Shown: one piece after another, positions 37,084 through 43,773 of the stretch
Position numbering within the stretch: position 1 is the stretch's first letter
Layout of the letters: each line of letters starts with the position of its first letter
Source: Photorhabdus heterorhabditis
GTDB lineage: Bacteria; Pseudomonadota; Gammaproteobacteria; Enterobacterales; Enterobacteriaceae
Direction: 5' to 3'
Length of the DNA stretch: 43,773 nt
Assembly: GCF_018448905.1 (NCBI RefSeq)
Contig: NZ_RCWA01000037.1
Span: 1 to 43,773 of the forward strand
Program-made: the position numbers and the translations under genes
Notes under the pieces: model-generated
Told to the model about the DNA's origin: nothing
Database searches by the model: none
The model's input: only the letters and a program-made list of their open reading frames with translations

Positions 37084-38936
37084 TGATTTCATTATTACAA
37101 CAGGCAGTAGATCTCAGGCTTCTGCGTCCATTGGATTTACAGTTTGCTCATGCATTGATTGGGGATGAAGATCCTGCTCTGTTGTTGGTGATGGCATTGT
37201 TGAGTGCTGAGGCCGGGGCTGGTCATGTTTGTCTACCGGTTAACCGGATAATGCCTGAATATTTTTTTGATGGGCGGCAACGTGAATTTGCAGAACAGTT
37301 ATGGCAAGTTGCGGGGAACCCTGATGAGCCGAATTTGCGCGAGGCATTGGAGCATTGTGCAGCTGTTAGTGATGGTTCCCAGCCAGCACCCGTTGTTCTT
37401 TCACATAACCGACTTTATTTGCAAAGGATGTGGCAAAGTGAGTGCCAAGTCGCAGCGTTTTTCTCTGCCAATCAATCAACTGATAATATTCAGGAAGAGC
37501 AACTGAGAGCGATTCTGGACGAATTATTTACGCCATCTGGTGAGGCCATGGACTGGCAAAAGATGGCTGCTGCTGTCGCGGCAACTAGCAGAGTCTCGGT
37601 TATCTCTGGTGGGCCGGGAACCGGGAAAACAACCACTGTTGCTAAGTTATTGGCGGCCTTAATCAAACTTAATCCTGATAAAAATATGGTGATCCGACTG
37701 GCTGCTCCGACGGGAAAAGCAGCGGCCAGATTAACGGAATCTCTTAACAGTGCTGTCAGAAAGCTTCCTCTGACGGAGAAACAGTTTGAATCTATGCCAG
37801 ATCAGGCTCAGACGATTCACCGCTTATTGGGGGCTCAGCCGGATAGCCAACGGTTACGCTATGACCGAGATAACCCATTGAGTTTGGATGTATTGGTGGT
37901 GGATGAAGCTTCAATGGTGGATTTACCCATGATGGCCCGGTTGATTGATGCGTTGCCGTCCTATGCAAAAATTGTCTTGCTTGGTGATCGTGATCAATTG
38001 GCGTCAGTGGAGGCTGGAGCTGTATTGGGAGATATATGCCGTTTTGCTGAGATGGGATATAGCGCAGTAAGGGCAGAACAGCTAAGCCGATTGACTGGAT
38101 GCCAGTTAGTTGCAGGTGAACAGGAGAATGTTCCTGAAGTTCGTGACCGTTTGTGCCTTTTGCGCAGAAGTTATCGTTTTGATGTAGATTCGGGGATTGG
38201 TCAACTTGCTGCGGCAGTTAATCAGGGAAAGAGCCAGCAAGCTCTCTCTATTCTGCAACAGCCATTGAATGATATTTGTTTTTACCGATTGTTTGATGAT
38301 GAGGATTATCAGCGGTTGTTGATTGAAACAGTATCGGGTTATCGCTCTTATTTGCAATTGGTCGCAAAGCAAGCATCTGTTAAAGCGATTTTGGATGAAT
38401 TTAACCGCTACCGCCTGTTATGTGCACTTAGAGAAGGGCCATTTGGTGTTAGTGGACTTAATGAGCGTATAGAACAGCTATTACATCGTCAGGGGCTTAT
38501 CCGTCGTCCTACTGGGATTTTCAGCCGTGGGTATGCAGGCCGACCCATTATGATCTCCCGTAATGACAGCACACTTAGCCTGTTTAATGGTGATATCGGT
38601 ATTATGCTCAGGGATGAAAATAATGAACTACGTGCTTATTTTCAACTACCTGATGGACAGATTAAAGGCATTCAGCCAAGTCGTTTGCCACAGCATGAAA
38701 CAGCATATGTGATGACCGTACACAAATCGCAGGGTTCAGAATTTGAACACACGGCTCTGGTACTGCCAACGCAGTTTACACCGGTTGTTAGCCGAGAACT
38801 GGTCTATACAGCGATGACTCGGGCTAGAGAAAAGCTGACTCTTTATGCACATGATGCGGTATTACGTCAGGCCATTCAAACTCCCACTCAAAGGCGCAGT
38901 GGATTAGCAGAGCGGCTTAGCTTACAGACGGATTAG
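37083..38936 (+). CDS. recD: exodeoxyribonuclease V subunit alpha RecD (5'-3' helicase)
   Basis: RecD is the fast 5'-3' superfamily-1B helicase of RecBCD. The 617-residue protein (E. coli 608) shows SGGPGTGKTTTV with the Walker lysine at Lys182, AAPTGKAAARL (motif Ia), VVDEASMVDLPMM (motif II), LGDRDQLASVEAGAVLGD (motif III), MTVHKSQGSEF (motif V) and LVYTAMTRAREKL (motif VI). The first 110 residues form the RecB-contacting domain. The ATG overlaps the recB stop by one base. It is the last gene of the ppdA-recD string. Beyond it the order departs from E. coli: argA is missing and a secretion locus begins. Confidence 0.97.
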   Translation: MISLLQQAVDLRLLRPLDLQFAHALIGDEDPALLLVMALLSAEAGAGHVCLPVNRIMPEYFFDGRQREFAEQLWQVAGNPDEPNLREALEHCAAVSDGSQPAPVVLSHNRLYLQRMWQSECQVAAFFSANQSTDNIQEEQLRAILDELFTPSGEAMDWQKMAAAVAATSRVSVISGGPGTGKTTTVAKLLAALIKLNPDKNMVIRLAAPTGKAAARLTESLNSAVRKLPLTEKQFESMPDQAQTIHRLLGAQPDSQRLRYDRDNPLSLDVLVVDEASMVDLPMMARLIDALPSYAKIVLLGDRDQLASVEAGAVLGDICRFAEMGYSAVRAEQLSRLTGCQLVAGEQENVPEVRDRLCLLRRSYRFDVDSGIGQLAAAVNQGKSQQALSILQQPLNDICFYRLFDDEDYQRLLIETVSGYRSYLQLVAKQASVKAILDEFNRYRLLCALREGPFGVSGLNERIEQLLHRQGLIRRPTGIFSRGYAGRPIMISRNDSTLSLFNGDIGIMLRDENNELRAYFQLPDGQIKGIQPSRLPQHETAYVMTVHKSQGSEFEHTALVLPTQFTPVVSRELVYTAMTRAREKLTLYAHDAVLRQAIQTPTQRRSGLAERLSLQTD

Positions 38937-39648
38937 CGCTTGCTTTGATAGATTGATTTGTGCAAAAAAATTTATATATTAATGATGTGGTCATATATTC
39001 CTTGACGTTTTTTGATCATTGTTTGCTCGGTTGTTGGATTGGGGTTTTTAATTCTGATAAGTATATCATTAATGTTATTAATGAGATTTCTGATTTACCG
39101 TGCTGACTTCGGTAAATATGCCTTTTTATTTTTGTAAAAAGTTCTCGATTGGGTGATTGAAAAATTCTCGTGCAATAAGCTAGCCTATACAAGATAAATG
39201 TGTCTTAAACCTACCTGTATGCCAAATTTTGGCTAGTTTATAATTGAAATATCTTTTCTAGTCTTTTTTGTTGAGCGATTATTAGCCGCTTTGTCCAGTC
39301 GGTAATACCGATTAGTTTCATCGTGATGGCTATATACCGATCGATATCTTAATTTCACCGATTCAAAAGATTCAAAAATAGTTGCAATGACTGAATCAAA
39401 TTGTTGATGTTTATATTTTGTTATCAATGTAAGCGGAAAAATTATAAATTTAATAAATTTTAATATTATTGTGTGGTTAATGTCACAGTTTGTGAATGTA
39501 TTAAATGAAATTTATTATTATCTGATGATATAAACGCCTAATTATATAAATTGTGATTTGTTTACTAAACGGATTGCGGATATGTCTGGATAGCTTGCTA
39601 GGGGTGAGATGAATATCCAGATTTTTGATTTAAGGATTAAGTTGTCTG
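38937..39648. other. AT-rich intergenic region between recD and the secretion locus
   Basis: A stretch of 712 bases, strongly AT-rich, with frequent stops. It contains the hairpin at 39094-39116 and scattered short palindromes (CGGTAATACCG near 39299, GCCAAATTTTGGC near 39221). A 64-codon minus-strand frame at 39233-39427 has no ribosome-binding site or recognisable domain. There is no trace of argA, the neighbour of recD in E. coli. The promoter of the secretion genes must lie in the right part, but I cannot choose among the many AT-rich hexamers. Confidence 0.5.
39094..39135 (+). terminator. probable terminator of the recCBD unit
   Basis: TTTACCG (39094-39100) and CGGTAAA (39110-39116) form a perfect 7-bp stem with a 9-base loop, followed by TATGCCTTTTTATTTTTG. 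It lies about 160 bases beyond the recD stop and is the first good terminator after it. Confidence 0.55.
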
Positions 39649-41799
39649 ATGCAAGATAATGAAATGAGTACTGAGCCACCCCATTCTTCCTCGGAGCTGG
39701 ATACCGGCCTGATTTGCCTGGCTATGTTGGCTAGGTTTCATAATATCGCTATATCGACTGAACAACTTTCACACGAATTTTCCACTTCCAGCCAAGGTCT
39801 TACCCTGAAAGAGCTGCTGCTGGCTGCCCGTCATTCAGGGTTGAAAGCCAAGGCTGTACACACAACACTTGTCAGACTTGAACATACTCCCTTGCCAGCC
39901 ATTGCCATTGACCGAGATGGAAAGTTTTTTATTTTGGCTAAACTGGATAAAGAACAGGCTCTGATTCAGGACCCACGTTCGGCGCGCCCCGAAGTTATCA
40001 GCTTCGAACAGCTTGAGCAGCGTTGGACAGGGCAACTGGTGCTTGTGCGTTCAAGTAACGGTCTGCCTGGAGAGACTTCGCGCTTTGACTTCACTTGGTT
40101 TATCCCGGCTATCGTCAAATACCGCAAGTTGTTGGGTGAAGTTTTGTTGGGGTCTTTTGCCTTGCAGTTGTTTGCCTTGGTGACTCCGTTGTTCTTTCAG
40201 GTGGTCATGGACAAAGTACTGGTACACCACGGCCTAACCACACTGGATGTTGTCGCGGTAGGATTGCTGGGCATCATGTTGTTCGAGTCGGCCTTGAGCG
40301 GTTTGCGTAGCTACGTGTTTGCTCATACGACCAGCCGTATTGATGTGGAGTTGGGGTCGGGTCTGTTTCGGCACTTGATTAATCTGCCGTTGGCTTACTT
40401 CCAGGCAAGGAGAGTCGGTGATTCTGTGGCTCGTGTACGCGAACTGGAAAACATCCGTAGCTTCCTCACCGGCAACGCCATTACCTTGATGCTCGACGTG
40501 CTTTTTTCTCTGGTATTCATCCTTGTGATGTTCTATTACAGCGGCTGGTTGACTCTCGTTGTGGTGTTATCATTGCCGCTTTATGCACTAGTTTCAGGGT
40601 TGGTTACACCTCTCTTGCGTAAGCGATTACAGGATAGCTTCACACGCAATGCTGAGAATCAGGCATTCCTTGTCGAAACGGTCAATGGCATCGATACCCT
40701 AAAGTCAATGGCGGTTGAACCGCAGGCTATCCGCAAGTGGGATAACCAACTGGCGGCTTATGTTGCCGCAGGTTTCAAAACACAGACCTTATCCACTATC
40801 GCCAATGAAAGCGTCTCGCTTATCGGCAAGTTAGTGACGGTCGCTACACTCTGGCTCGGTGCGCATCTCGTGATAGAGGGGCAGCTATCGGTGGGGGAGC
40901 TGATCGCATTCAATATGCTGGCCGGCCGTGTCAGTGGCCCGATCATGCGCCTGGCGCAACTGTGGACCAGCTTCCAGCAGACCGGGGTTTCCGTGCAGCG
41001 TCTGGGAGACATCCTCAATTCCCGTACTGAATTGTCTCAGGCTACACGTAGCACGGTGCCGCCGCTCAAGGGGCAGGTAGAGTTCGAACAGGTGCATTTT
41101 CGTTATCGGGCTGATGGTTCTGAGGTGTTGCGCGGAGTCAACTTGGTCATTGGTGCAGGAGAAATCATTGGTGTAGTGGGCCGCTCCGGTTCCGGCAAAA
41201 GTACTCTGACCCGTTTGTTGCAGCGGCTCTATGTTCCGGAGCGCGGACGGGTCATGGTCGATGGCATGGACTTGGCATTGGCTGATGTGTCCTCGCTGCG
41301 CCGGCAGATTGGCGTGGTATTGCAGGACAATATGCTATTCAACCGCAGTATTCGTGAAAACATTGCCTTGAGCGATCCGGGTGCGCCGCTCGAAGTGGTC
41401 ATGCACGCCGCCCGCATGGCTGGAGCTCATGAATTCATCCTTGAACTGCCCGAAGGTTACGACACCATTGTGGGTGAGCACGGCGCGTCACTTTCTGGCG
41501 GTCAGCGGCAACGGGTAGCCATTGCCCGAGCCTTGATCGGCAATCCTCGCATTTTGATTTTTGACGAGGCGACCAGTGCGCTGGACTACGAGTCTGAGCG
41601 GGTGGTGCAGCAGAACATGCAAAGCATTTGCAAGGGACGCACGGTCATCATTATCGCTCATCGGTTGTCTGCTGTACGCGACGCGCATCGTATCCTTGTG
41701 ATGGATCGCGGGCAGATCGTTGAACAGGGGGCTCACGCCGAGTTACTGGCGCGTCAGGACGGCCACTATTCACGACTGTATCGAATGCAGCAAGGCTGA
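39649..41799 (+). CDS. type I secretion ABC exporter, HlyB/RtxB-like
   Basis: A 716-residue fused ABC exporter that closely follows the HlyB/RtxB pattern; such proteins push RTX toxins from cytoplasm to outside with an HlyD adaptor and TolC. Residues 1-130 are a C39-peptidase-like domain that looks inactive: the position of the catalytic Cys reads DTG (LDTGLICLAM), and the region of the catalytic His reads GKFFIL. The membrane domain (about 150-440) includes TPLFFQVVMDKVLVH and SRIDVELGSGLFRHL. The ATPase has GRSGSGKST with Lys517, [23 protein letters not shown] and the H-loop IIAHRLS. ATG 39649 has GGAT about ten bases upstream; ATG 39664 is also possible. GC content is visibly higher than in recD, which suggests transfer. 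The substrate gene is not in the window. Confidence 0.93.
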   Translation: MQDNEMSTEPPHSSSELDTGLICLAMLARFHNIAISTEQLSHEFSTSSQGLTLKELLLAARHSGLKAKAVHTTLVRLEHTPLPAIAIDRDGKFFILAKLDKEQALIQDPRSARPEVISFEQLEQRWTGQLVLVRSSNGLPGETSRFDFTWFIPAIVKYRKLLGEVLLGSFALQLFALVTPLFFQVVMDKVLVHHGLTTLDVVAVGLLGIMLFESALSGLRSYVFAHTTSRIDVELGSGLFRHLINLPLAYFQARRVGDSVARVRELENIRSFLTGNAITLMLDVLFSLVFILVMFYYSGWLTLVVVLSLPLYALVSGLVTPLLRKRLQDSFTRNAENQAFLVETVNGIDTLKSMAVEPQAIRKWDNQLAAYVAAGFKTQTLSTIANESVSLIGKLVTVATLWLGAHLVIEGQLSVGELIAFNMLAGRVSGPIMRLAQLWTSFQQTGVSVQRLGDILNSRTELSQATRSTVPPLKGQVEFEQVHFRYRADGSEVLRGVNLVIGAGEIIGVVGRSGSGKSTLTRLLQRLYVPERGRVMVDGMDLALADVSSLRRQIGVVLQDNMLFNRSIRENIALSDPGAPLEVVMHAARMAGAHEFILELPEGYDTIVGEHGASLSGGQRQRVAIARALIGNPRILIFDEATSALDYESERVVQQNMQSICKGRTVIIIAHRLSAVRDAHRILVMDRGQIVEQGAHAELLARQDGHYSRLYRMQQG

Positions 41800-41832
41800 A
41801 AGGCTCCCATTTCCAGAACGTACGATGCAAAC

Positions 41833-41889
41833 GGCTAATAACGTAATCAATGGTTAATAACATAATCAAGGGTTAATAACACCATCAGA
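41833..41889 (+). repeat. three 19-bp tandem repeats between the exporter and adaptor genes
   Basis: Units start at 41833, 41852 and 41871 with consensus GGYTAATAACRTAATCAA. The first two match at 16 or more of 19 positions and the third diverges at its end (ACCATCAGA). The array fills the 141-base gap between the two secretion genes and could be a regulator site or a replication-slippage product. Confidence 0.75.
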
Positions 41890-41940
41890 GGTAGATGTGA
41901 CCAAGATAAACATACTCCGATTTAGGGAAAATAATTTCAA

Positions 41941-43356
41941 ATGAGCGCCACCCTTTCCTTATTGCAGCGTTATCGTCACGCGTGGCGTCAGTCTTGGCGC
42001 CAACGTAAAAACATGGACGTGTCGCCGCGACTGGCTCATGAATTACAGTTTTTACCGACGGCTTTGGAGTTGCAGGAAACACCGGTGCACCCAGCCCCGA
42101 GGATTTTCACCTGGGGCATTATGGGTTTCGCTGTATTGGCGTTGCTCTGGGCCTACATCGGCAAAATCGAGGTCGTGGCTATTGCCCCGGGAAAGGTTGT
42201 TCTCAATGGCAAGACCAAGTTGATTCAATCTAGCGAAACGGCGGTGGTCAGAGCGATTCACGTCAATGACGGTCAGTCGGTGAAAGTTGGCGAATTGTTG
42301 GTCGAACTCGATCCGACGGCGGCGAGCGCCGAAGTCAGCCGGATTCAGAGCGAGCTGCTGGCTGCTCGTATCGACAGTGCGCGGAGTGCCGCCATGCTCG
42401 ACGCGATCAATCAACAAAAGTCGCCAGCGTCGCTGGTAGGCACGATTGACAACGCCAACCCTGAGCAGGTGCTCAGTGCCCAACGCTGGCTTCAAGGACA
42501 ATACCAGGAATACCGCAGCAACCTGGAGTTGGTGGACGCAGAAATCCTCCAACGCAGCGCCGAAATCCAGTCTGCCGAAGCCCAGGTGGCTAGCCTGCGA
42601 AAAACGCTACCGATTGCGACACGATTAGCCGAAGATTACCGACGGTTATTGACGAAACAGTATGTGTCGCGGCATGAATATCTGGAAAAAGAGCAGACGC
42701 GATTGGATATGCAACGTCAGTTAAGCGTACAGCAGGCCAGTGTCTTACAGCATGCCGCTGCTCAGGACGAGGCGCGACGTCGGCGTGAGGCTGTTGTTGC
42801 GCAAAATCGCCGCGCCATGCTCGACCTGCAACAGGAAGCCAACAAAAAGGCAGCGACTTTGGTTCAGGAGCTGGCGAAGGCCCGTTACCAAGAAACCTTG
42901 ACCAATCTTAAAGCCCCGGTGGCCGGCACAGTTCAACAACTCGCTATCCATACTGTCGGTGGCGTGGTGACACCTGCTCAGCCGCTGATGGTCATCGTCC
43001 CCGCAGATCAACCGGTAGAAGTGGAGGCCATGCTGGAAAACAAGGATGTAGGTTTCGTCCATGTTGGTCAACCGGTTACCGTCAAGGTGGAAACCTTCAC
43101 TTTCACCAAGTACGGCACTGTTGACGGCGAAGTGCTCAACGTATCAAACGACGCCATCGAGGATGAAAAGCATGGGCTCATCTATAGCAGCCGTATTCGC
43201 TTGAAGTCTGATCACGTGATGGTTAACGGTCAGCGAGTCGCGCTGTCTCCGGGCATGTCAATCACGGCAGAAATAAAAACCGATCAACGTCGCGTGATCG
43301 ATTATTTCTTGAGTCCATTGCAGCAGCATATAGATGAAAGTCTGAGAGAGCGGTGA
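41941..43356 (+). CDS. type I secretion membrane-fusion protein, HlyD/RtxD-like
   Basis: A 471-residue periplasmic adaptor of the HlyD family, which bridges the ABC exporter and the outer-membrane TolC channel. It has a cytoplasmic N terminus, one transmembrane helix (about 56-74), a first lipoyl-like half with GKVVLNGKTKLIQSSE and VVRAIHVNDGQSVKVGELLVELD, and a long alpha-helical hairpin rich in Ala, Gln and Glu (about 125-315). The second lipoyl half contains LKAPVAGTVQQLAIHTVGGVV, and the C-terminal beta-barrel ends with PGMSITAEIKTDQRRVIDYFLSPL. AGGGAAA lies about ten bases before the ATG. GC content is as high as in the exporter gene, consistent with transfer of the pair as a unit. Confidence 0.94.
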   Translation: MSATLSLLQRYRHAWRQSWRQRKNMDVSPRLAHELQFLPTALELQETPVHPAPRIFTWGIMGFAVLALLWAYIGKIEVVAIAPGKVVLNGKTKLIQSSETAVVRAIHVNDGQSVKVGELLVELDPTAASAEVSRIQSELLAARIDSARSAAMLDAINQQKSPASLVGTIDNANPEQVLSAQRWLQGQYQEYRSNLELVDAEILQRSAEIQSAEAQVASLRKTLPIATRLAEDYRRLLTKQYVSRHEYLEKEQTRLDMQRQLSVQQASVLQHAAAQDEARRRREAVVAQNRRAMLDLQQEANKKAATLVQELAKARYQETLTNLKAPVAGTVQQLAIHTVGGVVTPAQPLMVIVPADQPVEVEAMLENKDVGFVHVGQPVTVKVETFTFTKYGTVDGEVLNVSNDAIEDEKHGLIYSSRIRLKSDHVMVNGQRVALSPGMSITAEIKTDQRRVIDYFLSPLQQHIDESLRER

Positions 43357-43420
43357 GAAAACGGCGGGTCGTAAGAACAGCTTTGTGAACCCGGTTCGCC
43401 ATATTCACCGTTTTTCGTGT
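43357..43420 (+). terminator. probable terminator after the secretion pair
   Basis: GAAAACGG (43357-43364), directly after the stop, pairs with CCGTTTTTC (43408-43416) with one extra A. A nested GTGAACC/GGTTCGC hairpin forms within, and the downstream arm carries a TTTTT run. It separates the secretion genes from the lipoprotein gene. Confidence 0.5.
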
Positions 43421-43487
43421 TTGAGATAAGTGACTGTTAATGGTTAAAGATGGTTTATCGCAGTCTTACTTTATTTGGAGTGATGAA

Positions 43488-43773
43488 ATGAAAGTATTAC
43501 ATATACACGAAAGATTTAAAAATTGGCGAAATATTATTGTTTTTATGAGCTGCACTTTATTAATGGCCTGCTCTAAGTTCATTGATATATACAGACCGAT
43601 TGACGTATCGAAGTCTGGTCAATCAGTCAAAATTGATTTTGAAATTAGTAAGAAAGGGAATTATCAGTTTGCCTTGCTGTTTGATAAAGGGGATGACTAT
43701 GAGGAAATGAAAAGGCGGCTTGAGTTGTTCGGGAATGTTGATAAGGGCGGGGTAATAACCCCAGTTTCGCTTC
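43488..43773 (+). CDS. lipoprotein, possibly DUF5625 family (partial, cut by window end)
   Basis: ATG 43488 opens a frame that stays open to the window edge (95 complete codons). GGAG lies about eight bases upstream; an ATG at 43483 hits a stop at once. The first 28 residues form a lipoprotein signal: basic start, hydrophobic stretch IIVFMSCTLL, then the lipobox LMAC with Cys28 as the acylation site. The mature part has PIDVSKSGQSVKIDFEISKKG and NYQFALLFDKGDDYEEMKRRLELFG, a pattern I associate with the DUF5625 family of small secreted or lipoproteins, but I cannot confirm this. GC content drops back to the AT-rich background, unlike the secretion genes before it. It could be an accessory or immunity-type protein of the locus; that is speculation. 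Confidence 0.7.
   Translation, partial: MKVLHIHERFKNWRNIIVFMSCTLLMACSKFIDIYRPIDVSKSGQSVKIDFEISKKGNYQFALLFDKGDDYEEMKRRLELFGNVDKGGVITPVSL

Noticed and set aside
39233-39427. Minus-strand 64-codon ORF in the recD-secretion gap
   Set aside because: No ribosome-binding site, no recognisable domain, and a basic low-complexity composition expected from AT-rich DNA; listed only as part of the gap.
41833-41889. CRISPR-like array
   Set aside because: The repeats are contiguous 19-mers without spacers and no cas genes are near.

Overview
The window looks like the chromosome of a gammaproteobacterium of the order Enterobacterales, most likely Photorhabdus or a close relative such as Xenorhabdus. That assignment is inference. 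It rests on strong resemblance of every core protein to its E. coli counterpart, E. coli-like gene order inside blocks, very AT-rich intergenic DNA, three ERIC-type repeats and an IS200/IS605 relic. No rRNA, tRNA or CRISPR array was seen.

Layout. (1) 1-1003: AT-rich DNA with one weak small ORF. (2) 1004-2283: a LysE/RhtB exporter divergent from folA. (3) 2333-9077, minus strand: lptD-surA-pdxA-rsmA-apaG-apaH, an envelope-biogenesis, PLP-synthesis and rRNA-methylation cluster, with djlA divergent from lptD. (4) 10221-13982: an unannotated 30-residue membrane ORF tail to tail with rluA, then rapA. (5) 14179-15296: a scar, holding the frameshifted 3' quarter of polB beside a decayed TnpB element that keeps its right-end/omega-RNA hairpins. 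(6) 15429-18910, minus strand: thiBPQ, the thiamin/TPP importer, behind a clear promoter and TPP riboswitch. (7) 19014-23542: rppH-ptsP-lgt-thyA. (8) 23616-24431: a HigBA toxin-antitoxin module with a readable promoter and twin operator repeats. (9) 24974-38936: a tightly packed string ppdA-ppdB-ygdB-ppdC-recC-ptrA-recB-recD, interrupted only by two tandem ERIC elements between ppdA and ppdB. (10) 39649-43356: a GC-richer type I secretion pair (HlyB/RtxB-like ABC exporter and HlyD/RtxD-like adaptor), followed by the start of a lipoprotein gene cut by the window edge.

How it fits together. Most of the window is housekeeping. LptD and SurA build the outer membrane; RppH and the EI-Ntr protein PtsP act in RNA decay and nitrogen-PTS signalling; Lgt matures lipoproteins; FolA and ThyA share the dihydrofolate cycle; RecBCD repairs double-strand breaks. 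The lineage-specific material sits at breaks in the ancestral order: the polB/IS scar where E. coli carries araBAD, the thiB|rppH junction joining two blocks that lie far apart in E. coli, the HigBA/ERIC stretch after thyA, and the secretion locus after recD where E. coli has argA.

I did not find an obviously new multi-gene system. The best leads are the 30-residue ORF at 10221, the HigBA operator array, the TnpB/omega-RNA relic next to broken polB, and the horizontally acquired-looking secretion locus, whose exporter has lost both the Cys and the His of its C39-like domain.
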